The notes under the pieces are model-generated. The model ran no database searches, was not told where the DNA came from, and saw nothing but the letters and a program-made list of their open reading frames with translations. 39,783 nucleotides of DNA from a virus, in IMG/VR virus record IMGVR_UViG_3300007517_000002, positions 1 through 39,783 of that record, one strand, 5' to 3'. Below are positions 6,277 to 14,741 of the stretch, piece after piece. A program made the position numbers and the translations under genes. The stretch's first letter is position 1. Every line of letters begins with the position of its first letter.

Positions 6277-6624
6277 ATGACATCAGTAATTAAAAACGAC
6301 ATGCAGCAATACCGCGAAGTCAGCATACCTCACGAATCATTCGAGGTTGCGAATGAGCGAGTAGTGAAATTTTGTGATGAATTGTATGAACTACGGAACA
6401 AGTACAAGATTCGGGATCTACTCTTCGTGATGCGATTTAGTGCCATTCGCGAGGACGGCATGGAAGCCGAGGCGACGTTGACCAATCATTACGGAGCAGC
6501 GGAAAATATGGAAGGCATCGCAGCTTATGCGTATGGCGAGTTGGCATCGCGTAGGCAAGCAAGAATCCAAGACGAGCTTGATTCGTCACCGAGTGCAATT
6601 AAAAAACCAAAAGGCCGCAAGTAG
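6277..6624 (+). CDS. Hypothetical 115-residue protein (cassette gene 9)
   Basis: ATG 6277 is the first start after site I. The protein appears soluble: MTSVIKNDMQQYREVSIPHE at the N-terminus, a VVKFCDELYELRNKYKI helix near 28-44, and a basic tail (KKPKGRK). No family recognised. It is the last gene before intI; its stop is 1 base before a half attC box complementary to the start of its cassette. Confidence 0.55.
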   Translation: MTSVIKNDMQQYREVSIPHESFEVANERVVKFCDELYELRNKYKIRDLLFVMRFSAIREDGMEAEATLTNHYGAAENMEGIAAYAYGELASRRQARIQDELDSSPSAIKKPKGRK

Positions 6625-6625
6625 G

Positions 6626-6682
6626 CCCTGCGAACAACTTATTAGTCGATTTTTAACACGGATAATACATGAGGAGCGCAGG
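6626..6682 (+). repeat. Truncated or highly degenerate attC-like end (site J) with possible intI promoter
   Basis: CCCTGCGAAC at 6626-6635 is the exact complement of the cassette start GTTCGCAGGG (6257-6266), so it is a proper R'' box. The usual inner arms do not follow. A short return arm CGCAGG (6677-6682) pairs with CCTGCG (6627-6632) and overlaps the intI ribosome site. A possible -10 (GATAAT, 6661-6666) lies between. The array therefore ends here in a site that looks deleted by the intI side. Confidence 0.5.
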
Positions 6683-6685
6683 ATA

Positions 6686-7696
6686 ATGAAACTTGAGGAA
6701 CAGATGGAGCGGAAGATTAAGTTGCAGGGCTTATCGCCTAATACTTTTCGGACTTATTGGGGGTATTGTGTCGACTATATGCAGCATGTGCGGTCGTACA
6801 ATGCTAGTGAGTGGCGGCATCCGAAGGATTGTGGGCGGGTAGAAATTGAGCGGTGGTTGTCTTGGTTGTCGACGGATAAGGGTGTGTCGAAAAGTACTCA
6901 GAATACTGCTTTGCAAGCGGTGCTGTATCTCTATCGGGAGATACTGGGGATCTCGATCGAGAATGTTAGCGCGATGCGGGCCAAGCGGGAGGCTCACACT
7001 CGTGAGGTGCTGAGTGTCGGTGAGGTCGGTAGGTTGTTCACGCAGCTTGACGGGGTGAATCTGTTGGTCGCTCAATTGATGTACGGGTGCGGGCTTCGGA
7101 TTGGTGATGCTGTTGGGTTGAGGCTGAAGGATATTAGCTTCGATCGGAAACAATTGGCGATCAAAACAACCAAGGGCGAAAAGTGGCGGTTTACGGTCTT
7201 TCCGGAGATTGTGCATCAAGCGGTTCGGCGTCAAATCCAATCGGTCGAAGTGGTTTGCCGATGCGATCAAACGCAGAATCCAAACGGCGTTTCGCTGCCC
7301 GATGCGTATCGGCGGAAATCGCCTCGTGCGGCATCGTCGCTGATGTGGTATTTCCTGTTTCCAAGCGACTGCCTTAGCGTTGGGCACGAGCGAGTTTTGT
7401 GTCGTCATCATCGCCATCCTGATCATATTGCAAGGATGATCAAGGAGGCATCTGAGCGAGCGGGGATTATGAAGCGGGTAACATCGCATGTGCTACGGCA
7501 TTCATACGCGACGCACTCGCACGAGCAAGGCGTACCGATGCGAACGTTGATGCAACTTTTGGGTCACGCGGATATAAGGACAACTGAAATTTACGTACAC
7601 TCGGACGAACATCAGGCGACGGCGGCTTTGAGCCCGCTGGAGACGCTAATGGCGAACCCTTCGACTATGCAGATCCATCGACGGAAGCGGGCTTAG
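6686..7696 (+). CDS. intI: Integron integrase (tyrosine recombinase, IntI type)
   Basis: ATG 6686 with GAGGAG 9 bases upstream gives 336 residues, the usual IntI length. The catalytic set is complete: R138 (YGCGLRIGD), K163 (TTKGEKW), H268 and R271 (SHVLRHSYATH), H294 (LLGHAD) and Y303 (EIYVHS). These spacings match class 1 IntI (R146, H277, R280, H303, Y312) with a constant offset of 8-9. Residues 202-242 carry the extra segment that separates integron integrases from other tyrosine recombinases: SLPDAYRRKSPRA, then W-FLFPS--LS and RHHRHP. IntI joins attC sites, folded from the bottom strand, to attI or to each other. It lies downstream of, and on the same strand as, the cassettes, the reverse of the classical layout, and overlaps the convergent tail gene by 4 bases. 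It looks intact. Confidence 0.92.
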   Translation: MKLEEQMERKIKLQGLSPNTFRTYWGYCVDYMQHVRSYNASEWRHPKDCGRVEIERWLSWLSTDKGVSKSTQNTALQAVLYLYREILGISIENVSAMRAKREAHTREVLSVGEVGRLFTQLDGVNLLVAQLMYGCGLRIGDAVGLRLKDISFDRKQLAIKTTKGEKWRFTVFPEIVHQAVRRQIQSVEVVCRCDQTQNPNGVSLPDAYRRKSPRAASSLMWYFLFPSDCLSVGHERVLCRHHRHPDHIARMIKEASERAGIMKRVTSHVLRHSYATHSHEQGVPMRTLMQLLGHADIRTTEIYVHSDEHQATAALSPLETLMANPSTMQIHRRKRA

Positions 7697-8754
7697 TCTG
7701 GGACGCCTGGCGTGATTACGAATGGGCAACTTGGCTCTGTGATTGGTGGCGTGAATCCGGTGCTGGAGGATCCTGGGACGGCGGACCAGCGAGCGGTCGG
7801 GGAGGCGTAGGTTGCGGGGTAGGTAAGGGTTCGCCAGTATTGACCAGCGGGGAGTATGCGGTGCCGCGAGAATGCAAACGGCGGGGCGGCTGGCGTGGGT
7901 GGCGAGACGGCTAGATTGGTGAGCGATCGCTGACCGCTCTCGGAAATCGCTCGTAGATTGGTTTGCGTAAATGGCGAGACGGGTCGATCGATTATCCAGA
8001 GTGACATCGACGCCTCGAAATCTACTGTATCACTGGCCTCGACGATGATCGGTGGGCACCAATCGGTATTGGCTCCGATGTGAGCCATACCCCAGGAAGT
8101 AAATGTATCCTGCGGCCAGATGTTTGTTGTGATTGGGGAAGTCAGTCCGTGGACAAGTTGATACGCCGAAAGTATCCGCGTATAGGGTGCAAAACCCTGG
8201 CTAAAAATGCCCGTAGCAAATATTCGCTCGCTGTCGAATATTTGCACATCCCCACTGATACCGTTAGTCCGGACCTCGCCGCTGGAGTTTCCGACAATTC
8301 GATCGCTGACAACTCGAGGGTTGCCGGACGACAACTCTAGTATTGGATTTGGCACGACAATCGCACCCGGATAGTGTGCGGTGTATGTCGTGCCAGACGC
8401 TGAAGCGACCGTAGAAAAACTGGTAGGAAGGCCAGGTACACAATGCACATGATCGGGTCTTACGAATGGGTTGGTTGCGATCTCCATTCGCGTTAGTCGT
8501 GTTTGCCAGGTGGCTGTTGTTGGCCTGACCGTGATTAAATACGCGACTGACATGCGGTTTCGGGGGCGCAGAACGCGTTTGTCGGGTGCGGCGGTTTGGG
8601 TCGATGGTCGCCACTGGAATCGACTGGTGGTGCCGCTGCTGCTGTCGACGGTCGAACGTGTGTAGGGCGCGGTTGTGATCGATACGGCGGCTCCTGATGT
8701 GGTGCCGGTTCCAGTCCAATGGCCAACGTAATTGAATGGCTGGATATTGTTCAT
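7693..8754 (-). CDS. Distal tail protein, unknown
   Basis: ATG 8754 overlaps the previous stop (ATGA) and gives 353 residues; longer upstream frames would invade the preceding gene. It is rich in S, T and P with beta-type sequence throughout (GHWTGTGTTSGAAVSITTAP near 14-33) and no catalytic motif. As the last gene of the tail operon it may be a tip, receptor-binding or decoration protein. It converges on intI with a 4-base overlap and no visible terminator between. Confidence 0.6.
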   Translation of the reverse strand: MNNIQPFNYVGHWTGTGTTSGAAVSITTAPYTRSTVDSSSGTTSRFQWRPSTQTAAPDKRVLRPRNRMSVAYLITVRPTTATWQTRLTRMEIATNPFVRPDHVHCVPGLPTSFSTVASASGTTYTAHYPGAIVVPNPILELSSGNPRVVSDRIVGNSSGEVRTNGISGDVQIFDSERIFATGIFSQGFAPYTRILSAYQLVHGLTSPITTNIWPQDTFTSWGMAHIGANTDWCPPIIVEASDTVDFEASMSLWIIDRPVSPFTQTNLRAISESGQRSLTNLAVSPPTPAAPPFAFSRHRILPAGQYWRTLTYPATYASPTARWSAVPGSSSTGFTPPITEPSCPFVITPGVPD

Positions 8755-9347
8755 CCGATTTCGATTGCCTTCCAGTTTTGGAATGCGGGGCAGAGGCGAA
8801 ACATCTCGTAAGTGATTGCCGTTTCGGGTGGGTAGTCGCACCAAATAAATAGCGTATCGCCGGGCGTGGCGTCGACTATGAAAAATAATTGCTGCGTTGC
8901 TCGTTGCCGACGCGATCGACCCGCGCGATCCATAAACATCCCACCCGCAGAAACTTCGTCGCGTCCAAGTAATCCGGTGACCGTTTTCGATCCGCTATCG
9001 TAGGTGTGAGTATGGGCGTCGCATTTGATTTCGATTGACGGCGGGAATACTCCGTAAGGCTGTCCATCGCGAAGAACATCAGCACGATTCGCATCGACTA
9101 ACACTGCGTTGATAAAGTTAGTATGAATCGGTTCTCGATAAAACGACTCCACCCCAACGGTGTACGATTGGTGGTACAAAAATGCTCCGTCAGCAACAAA
9201 CGACGCAATCACTAGGTGTAATCCGCTTGAGCGAAATACACATCTGCGAAACTCGTTTTGGTGTATCGGTACAAAAGCCCCGGTTGTGGCATCAGGATAA
9301 TCCGCACTACTAAACAGCGTCGATCGCATCGTGGCCCATATTTCCAT
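8751..9347 (-). CDS. Tail protein, unknown
   Basis: The 198-residue protein has mixed alpha/beta sequence with HTHTYDSGSKTV near residue 111 and aromatic-rich strands. It is coupled to the next gene by ATGA and separated by 3 bases from the gene before. It lies in the distal tail cluster; no family recognised. Confidence 0.6.
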   Translation of the reverse strand: MEIWATMRSTLFSSADYPDATTGAFVPIHQNEFRRCVFRSSGLHLVIASFVADGAFLYHQSYTVGVESFYREPIHTNFINAVLVDANRADVLRDGQPYGVFPPSIEIKCDAHTHTYDSGSKTVTGLLGRDEVSAGGMFMDRAGRSRRQRATQQLFFIVDATPGDTLFIWCDYPPETAITYEMFRLCPAFQNWKAIEIG

Positions 9348-9350
9348 GAT

Positions 9351-9890
9351 CTATCGCAGCTCCAATTCCATCATGGACTCGTTGGCAATGTTTGCATGGC
9401 GGACAGCGATCAATTCAACGTTGCAAGGATGCTCGACGATTAGCTTTAGTTTTGTGCCCTGAATAATCGTGCCGTAGGACCAAAACTGAAACGGTGATTG
9501 GTAGACCAATCGCGGACCTGCCGACGATGCGCTAAATCCTGGGACTGGGTGCGTATGCTCTCGGGTCGATAGAGTGACGCCTCGAGGAGTTAGCGTTTCT
9601 AAGTCAAATTCGAATTTGCGTTCGTTGGTCATGGTCGAAATAGAGTTGACTTTGACGTTGACTAGGATCCAATAAAAACCTGCGTTGCAATAGATTTCGT
9701 CGGATTCGATTGGATCTCCGTCGGGTATCTCGATCGACCACATGACTGGACCGGTAGATGTATCGGTGCGGGCTCCGGTTAGACGTACTACGCGTGCGGC
9801 ATTCATGGTTTTATGAGCCGCAACGCGATAGCGTGCGGTTTCCTTTCTTTTATGTTCGTAAAAACCGCACGCTATCGCGTTGCGGCTCAT
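9351..9890 (-). CDS. Tail protein, unknown, whose 5' end is a REP-like palindrome
   Basis: The frame opens with TTG at 9914, but the first ATG (9890) is the first codon of the inserted palindrome, giving MSRNAIACGFYEHKRKETAR, after which phage-type sequence starts at MNAARVVRLTG (ATG 9804-9806 region). The mature part is about 150 residues of beta-rich tail protein with HTHPVPGF near the middle. The original start was probably the ATG after the palindrome; the repeat now offers an alternative start and adds about 27 residues. Confidence 0.55.
   Translation of the reverse strand: MSRNAIACGFYEHKRKETARYRVAAHKTMNAARVVRLTGARTDTSTGPVMWSIEIPDGDPIESDEIYCNAGFYWILVNVKVNSISTMTNERKFEFDLETLTPRGVTLSTREHTHPVPGFSASSAGPRLVYQSPFQFWSYGTIIQGTKLKLIVEHPCNVELIAVRHANIANESMMELELR
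9813..9890. repeat. REP-like perfect palindrome, 29-bp arms, 20-base loop
   Basis: Arms 9813-9841 and 9862-9890 are exact reverse complements (ATGAGCCGCAACGCGATAGC... against ...GCTATCGCGTTGCGGCTCAT). Each arm's outer end is ATG. It lies at the 5' end of a tail gene and could form a very stable hairpin in mRNA or DNA. Sequences of this kind are, as far as I recall, dispersed repeats in Rhodopirellula-type genomes; the sequence itself shows only the palindrome. Confidence 0.9.
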
Positions 9891-9901
9891 TAGGTCGACT
9901 A

Positions 9902-12175
9902 CTAGGTCTCCCAACCAGCGGGGACAAACGCGAGCGCATCGATTTGACCGGACTGGGTTTCGATCTCCATGGATGGTCCGCGTGTGGAATCAAAGGTTAG
10001 CGATAATTGCGTGATTACCGTGTTGATTTCGAGCGATTGGACGGTGCTGTTTTCGATGTTGCGAACTAGTTTACCGAGACCCACGAGTGAGGTTGTGCGA
10101 GCGGTTTTGACTCGCAGAACTCGACGCGGGACTGTGAACCATGCGGAGGCTCGTTTAGCGAGCGAAGTGAGCTTTGCCGTGTCATCGCGGATCGTTTGCG
10201 TGGATGCGACCGAGAACACTTCTTGATCGGTCCACAGGAGCGTGCCCTCGAGGATGCGATTCTTTTGACAGTTCGGGGCGTCGATGATCAGACGGCGAAC
10301 GGCATCCAGAGCAGCGGCTGCGGAGATAGTGCTTTCGGTTGGCCAGCGTGATTCGATTTGGCGATCTTCCTCGAGGCAGCATGTCACTTGCAATTGCGCC
10401 GTGGCGATGTGTGGCAGGTGCGGGACGAACGGGCTGGATGGTACCGACAAGTCACCAAACAGCAATTGGTACTGTGATGCTCCTTCGATTTTTAACGCGA
10501 CACCGCACGCGTTGTCGAGGGGATCACCCTTAATCGAAAACGGTGGCTCGCTGGGCTTCCAAAAGTACGTTCGTTTATGGCGATCACCCCAGTAAACTTT
10601 TTTCGTTGCATGCGCAGTGAACGTAGCACCGGACTGCGTAAACTCAGGCGAAAAGACTTGATTTTCCAGGTATCGACGTGGCCGTAATCCGAGTGCCGAT
10701 TGTGAAAATCCGTTTTTGTAATTGATCCCCTCCAGTAATGGCAGGTCGTTGAGGACACGCAAGTATTGCGGAGATGGGTAGTAGTCTTGATCGTTACCTT
10801 CGGCGTCCTTTTGTTGTTCAAACAATCTGTGCGATGCAATTTGAAAATGGCGGTTGCCAGTCCATCCATTGACTCGCAAAATAAAGTTTGAGCCGACAGG
10901 GAAGAACTGCGGCGAGTCGTATATCGCAAGATACTTTTCGGTCTTTTCGGATTGCGATGATACTGCATCCGATTCTGCGGCAATCGCGTCAAGCTTGGCT
11001 TGACGGTCAGTTGTTTGTAATGACGTCGGCCATGATCGAATCACACTCGGCTCTGGGGTGCCTGCGGTGTCTTTCATGTTGAGCGTTGCGACGACTCTGC
11101 GGCGGGCTCCGCGTGCAATTACTTGGTCGTACTTTTGCGACAAGTTGAACTGCGTTGTGTAGCCGGTGGCTGGGTCGGCAAACATGATCAGATCAACGAT
11201 GTCGTCGTTGGCTGGGATTGTGTAATCGCCTACGTCGACGGCGGTTGATGCGTAGGTGAATGTTACCAGCTCGATCCATGGAACAGCTGCGTCTATGACG
11301 TGCTCGGCATAGTAGCCGATTAGCTTCGCTCCGGTGATCAGTTCGTCGAGTGATTGCAGGAGAGTCTTTCCGGTGCAATCGAGCATTGGTTGGTCGGCGG
11401 TGGGTAGACGATCTAGCGAGCCCGCTCGCCAACGAAATTTGATCGCTTTGGCTCCGGTTGCATCCAGTGGTTGGTAGCGGTCTAGGAGATGCTCGGCGAT
11501 GTCTTTGGTGGACCAGCTATTGTAGGTTACTGTGCCGTTGGAGTTGCGTCCGTAGAATCGATCGAAGATATGGAGGAACGATAACGCAGTCGTTGACGCT
11601 GGTGGTTCGGTGATCTTGGAGTCTGCTCGCGATTGCTCGGGGCGGTCATCTCCGTCGGTTAGTTTATCTTTGATCAGCCGATTGAAGATCGGTGGCGAAA
11701 GAGCCATCTCGGCCTTTTGTGTGCCGGTTGTGTTGTTGTTAAAAAACGTCCTGTCGATTTGTTCGAAGGCTAAAGCGTTGACGATTCCAACGCATGAAAA
11801 AGTTTGCAGGCCGGTTGCGATCATGTTAGCGCCGACCAGTGTTGCTCCGCGCTCGCTCTCCGATACAGCATCGACATAGCCCACCCAGCTATGGAACGTA
11901 CTGGCCTCGGGGCAATCGACTTCGATCGCTATGAAGTGGCCTTCGATGCTTAGTCGCGATCGCGTGACCATCGTCGCGGAATTGAATTCGCGAGCCTGGC
12001 CATATCGATAGGTGAACGAGGCGGTCGGGATGGTGGGAGCTGCGGCGATCGATAGGCCCGTGACGAGGAGCCGCTCGTCGAGTGTCCAGGAATCAGCCCA
12101 GCGAGCCTTTCGGTAGATCCGATATGTACCCGAAAATGCGACCGCGCTACCGAATGTGATAATGTTGGTTGGCAT
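9902..12175 (-). CDS. Large tail protein (baseplate/hub-like)
   Basis: The 757-residue protein is encoded directly downstream of the tape-measure gene and one small gene, the position of hub or central tail-tip proteins in siphophages. It has beta-rich N-terminal sequence (FTYRYGQAREF near 53), a helical middle (LIKDKLTDGDDRPEQS) and a long C-terminal beta region ending QSGQIDALAFVPAGWET. There is no lysozyme or peptidase motif that I can see. The assignment is positional. Confidence 0.6.
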   Translation of the reverse strand: MPTNIITFGSAVAFSGTYRIYRKARWADSWTLDERLLVTGLSIAAAPTIPTASFTYRYGQAREFNSATMVTRSRLSIEGHFIAIEVDCPEASTFHSWVGYVDAVSESERGATLVGANMIATGLQTFSCVGIVNALAFEQIDRTFFNNNTTGTQKAEMALSPPIFNRLIKDKLTDGDDRPEQSRADSKITEPPASTTALSFLHIFDRFYGRNSNGTVTYNSWSTKDIAEHLLDRYQPLDATGAKAIKFRWRAGSLDRLPTADQPMLDCTGKTLLQSLDELITGAKLIGYYAEHVIDAAVPWIELVTFTYASTAVDVGDYTIPANDDIVDLIMFADPATGYTTQFNLSQKYDQVIARGARRRVVATLNMKDTAGTPEPSVIRSWPTSLQTTDRQAKLDAIAAESDAVSSQSEKTEKYLAIYDSPQFFPVGSNFILRVNGWTGNRHFQIASHRLFEQQKDAEGNDQDYYPSPQYLRVLNDLPLLEGINYKNGFSQSALGLRPRRYLENQVFSPEFTQSGATFTAHATKKVYWGDRHKRTYFWKPSEPPFSIKGDPLDNACGVALKIEGASQYQLLFGDLSVPSSPFVPHLPHIATAQLQVTCCLEEDRQIESRWPTESTISAAAALDAVRRLIIDAPNCQKNRILEGTLLWTDQEVFSVASTQTIRDDTAKLTSLAKRASAWFTVPRRVLRVKTARTTSLVGLGKLVRNIENSTVQSLEINTVITQLSLTFDSTRGPSMEIETQSGQIDALAFVPAGWET

Positions 12176-12178
12176 GGA

Positions 12179-12598
12179 TTAAGTTACTAACCTCGGTATC
12201 AATGTCCATGCGGTAACGACAACAAAAGCAGGCATGAAATAAGCATCTGCGGTCATGTAAAACGGGATGGCTTGGATTGATTGGACTTCGGCGTTTTGAA
12301 CCATAAATTGCACGCCCTGAGCGAGGTAGGAAACATCGTCCTGGACTACGTTGACGACATCCAATTGAGGGCCGTTTTGGTAGTTTTGTTTGAACGTTTG
12401 AGCAAGTACAAACGTTGGGAATACCGATTCGGTTTCGACTGTGATTGGCGTGCCCCATCGGCCTGCATAGATTGCGGCGAACCCATCACGACCGGGCTTG
12501 GTCTCGATAGAGAATTGATATGTCGGACGGGTTAGCGGCGTGTTCGATAAAAATCGAACGAATTCAAAACTGCCGATTGAGTTGACAGGTGCGGGCAT
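12179..12598 (-). CDS. Small tail protein after the tape measure gene
   Basis: The 139-residue protein starts MPAPVNSIGSFEFVRFLSNT and ends in a hydrophobic beta stretch (YFMPAFVVVTAWTLIPRL). It is 2 bases downstream of the tape-measure gene and 3 bases before the large tail protein. In siphophages this place holds the distal tail or tail-tip assembly protein; no motif confirms it. Confidence 0.55.
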   Translation of the reverse strand: MPAPVNSIGSFEFVRFLSNTPLTRPTYQFSIETKPGRDGFAAIYAGRWGTPITVETESVFPTFVLAQTFKQNYQNGPQLDVVNVVQDDVSYLAQGVQFMVQNAEVQSIQAIPFYMTADAYFMPAFVVVTAWTLIPRLVT

Positions 12599-12600
12599 GG

Positions 12601-14721
12601 TTAGTTGGCTCCCACGACTGGAGGCATAGCGGCCTGGGCTCGGATCGCGTTCGCGGAGACCGGTGGGGTATTGCCTGCTGCACGGTTTTTGAGTTGTTGC
12701 CGGAGCAGTTCGTTTGTCTCTCGTTGAAGTTCTGCTTGCTCGTTACGGCCTCGCACCCCGGCAGTGGTTATTCCTATTCGTTGATCGAATGCGATCTGTA
12801 GGATCATTTGAATTGCTTCGTCGATCTTCGCGATCTTATTACCACCTGCCACGGTTCCGCCTTCGTAGCGATTCAATTCCATGCGTCGATTCTCTAGTTG
12901 CCCAACAGCGATGTTGGCGGCAGCGGCTGTGTCATTGCCCGCCTGTAGATATTTATCATTCTTTTCTTCTATGTAGGCTTGGCCAGCGCCCATGATAACG
13001 CCCCCACGATTCTGACGCAGCGTATCCTTTTTGATCTCGTCAATCAGTCCGATCGTGGGTTTGTCGCCTTCGACTTTATTTGCCTCGCTGATTGCTTTGG
13101 CCCTCGCACTTGCCCGAGCGACGCGCAACTCGGGAGAGAGCGTTTCGTCTTCGGCAGCCGTCGTTTTAAAAACGCCAGCGTCAAATCCAAGTTCACCTTT
13201 GTTTGCATCGATTCGCTTGGATCCTGCGCCACCCTGGACGAAATCGCGGATCGCCCCTTGGTACGCAACCTCGCCAACTGGGTTCGCCAAAAATGCTTCC
13301 TGAGCACCGACGTTATTCTGTAATGCGTCTCGCCGACCAAAGAAGGTTCCCGTGTCAGTGACGCTGGCGAGTCCGTCTCGCTGCGACTGGAGCCCCTGGA
13401 GTTTCTTCTCTTCGTCGGCAGACAGCCCGACGTCTTCTTTCATTTTGTCGCGGCGTGCAACCGATTGATCGTATTCCAGTCTGTCGCGTATGGATCTTGC
13501 ATCCGTTCCGGTCCCAGCGCGGTCGGCGTCTTTTTTCTTTTCAACGACGTCGAATTCGGCAAGTGCTAGTTGGGCCTTTTCTATTTCAGTGACTTTTTGC
13601 TTTTCGACTAGCGGTGCGATCTGCTCGTCGAGCTTCCCGATGCTTTTTGGTAAGTCGCGAAAGAATTCGTTTAGCTTGGCCGACAGGGTAATGACAGCGG
13701 TCGCTGTGCTATCACCGGTCTTGTCGGTAGTGGCCTGTGTAAACTCACTGAATGTTGCGGCGAGTTCGCGAGAGGCTTCCTGTTTGTCCTGGCCTTGGAC
13801 TGTATTGACACCGCTTGCAAGGGCTTTCGCGAGCGTCGCCGATAGTTTGGCTGGATCTTCGATTCGAGCTTGCTTGCCTGACTGCAATAGAAACGAAAGA
13901 TTCTGCTCGGCATTGTCGATGCCCGTGGCTTTGCGAACGTCCAGGGCTCCCGTCGTTACGGTCGAGAGTTGTTCGGGGCTTAGTGACGTGATCTGAGCAG
14001 CCGCTCTCACTGCATTCTTGGTTGCGTCGATGTTGCCGACTGCGCTAAAACCGGCCCCCACGGCTTTCTCGACTTCAGCACGATCGATGCCGAGTTCTTT
14101 CGACAGTGCTCCGGATTCTGAGATCGCGATCGCTTTTTCTTTTGACGACAGCCCGGTTAGGTTTTTCGATGTTGTCGACTGAACTTTGGCAAGTTTCTCT
14201 GCTATGTCCAAAGCCTCTTTTGCAAGGTCTTTTTGATCGCGTAGGTTTTGCGTGTAGGCTGATGCGACGGTGTTGAGCGATAGATATGACGCGGCTAGAC
14301 CAGCGAGACCAGATGTCAGAGAGCTGTTGTGCGTAGACTGCTCGTCAGCGGATGTTCTCGCGGCATCTTTCGTCGCATTGATTGTGGCTATTTCTTCGTG
14401 CCTGAGACGGATGACGGCTGCCTGCTCGCGAGTCATACCGGATTGGATTGCGCGAAGCTCTGCGGCTGCGGCCTTGCCCTTGGTCATTGCGACGACTTCG
14501 CGGTCGAGTGCCTGGACTGTTGCCTCGTGGAGCTTGTTTACCTTTGCGATTTCGGCTTGGTTTTTTTGGTGTGCCTTGACGTGTTCGTCGGCTGCGTTTT
14601 TCGCTGACGAGCCGGACTTGTCAAAGCCTGCCTGGAGCTTGGCTTGCTCGGTAACCATCTTCTGGATAGAGCGTGCGAGATTTGCCTCGTCGCCTGTGAG
14701 TGTGACTACTAGTTCGGCCAT
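12601..14721 (-). CDS. Tail tape measure protein
   Basis: The 706 residues are strongly helical and rich in A, K, E and Q: a coiled-coil N-terminus (AELVVTLTGDEANLARSIQK then repeated heptads to ~150), a hydrophobic patch SGLAGLAASYLSLN near 135-150, and long helices to the C-terminus (RNEQAELQRETNELLRQQLK near 668-687). This composition and its position after the tail tube and chaperone-like genes are typical of tape measure proteins, which set tail length and enter the host envelope. No peptidase motif is visible. At 706 residues the tail would be short to medium (around 100 nm by the usual rule of thumb). Confidence 0.85.
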   Translation of the reverse strand: MAELVVTLTGDEANLARSIQKMVTEQAKLQAGFDKSGSSAKNAADEHVKAHQKNQAEIAKVNKLHEATVQALDREVVAMTKGKAAAAELRAIQSGMTREQAAVIRLRHEEIATINATKDAARTSADEQSTHNSSLTSGLAGLAASYLSLNTVASAYTQNLRDQKDLAKEALDIAEKLAKVQSTTSKNLTGLSSKEKAIAISESGALSKELGIDRAEVEKAVGAGFSAVGNIDATKNAVRAAAQITSLSPEQLSTVTTGALDVRKATGIDNAEQNLSFLLQSGKQARIEDPAKLSATLAKALASGVNTVQGQDKQEASRELAATFSEFTQATTDKTGDSTATAVITLSAKLNEFFRDLPKSIGKLDEQIAPLVEKQKVTEIEKAQLALAEFDVVEKKKDADRAGTGTDARSIRDRLEYDQSVARRDKMKEDVGLSADEEKKLQGLQSQRDGLASVTDTGTFFGRRDALQNNVGAQEAFLANPVGEVAYQGAIRDFVQGGAGSKRIDANKGELGFDAGVFKTTAAEDETLSPELRVARASARAKAISEANKVEGDKPTIGLIDEIKKDTLRQNRGGVIMGAGQAYIEEKNDKYLQAGNDTAAAANIAVGQLENRRMELNRYEGGTVAGGNKIAKIDEAIQMILQIAFDQRIGITTAGVRGRNEQAELQRETNELLRQQLKNRAAGNTPPVSANAIRAQAAMPPVVGAN

Positions 14722-14741
14722 GTGCTAGGATCCCCCTCGTG

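Noticed and set aside
6527-6685. N-terminal extension of intI from 6527
   Set aside because: The extension lies inside the preceding cassette gene in another frame and across the attC end; ATG 6686 has a good ribosome site and gives the normal IntI length.
7693-8844. Longer start for the last tail gene at 8844
   Set aside because: It would overlap the preceding tail gene by about 90 bases; ATG 8754 gives the ATGA coupling seen throughout this operon.
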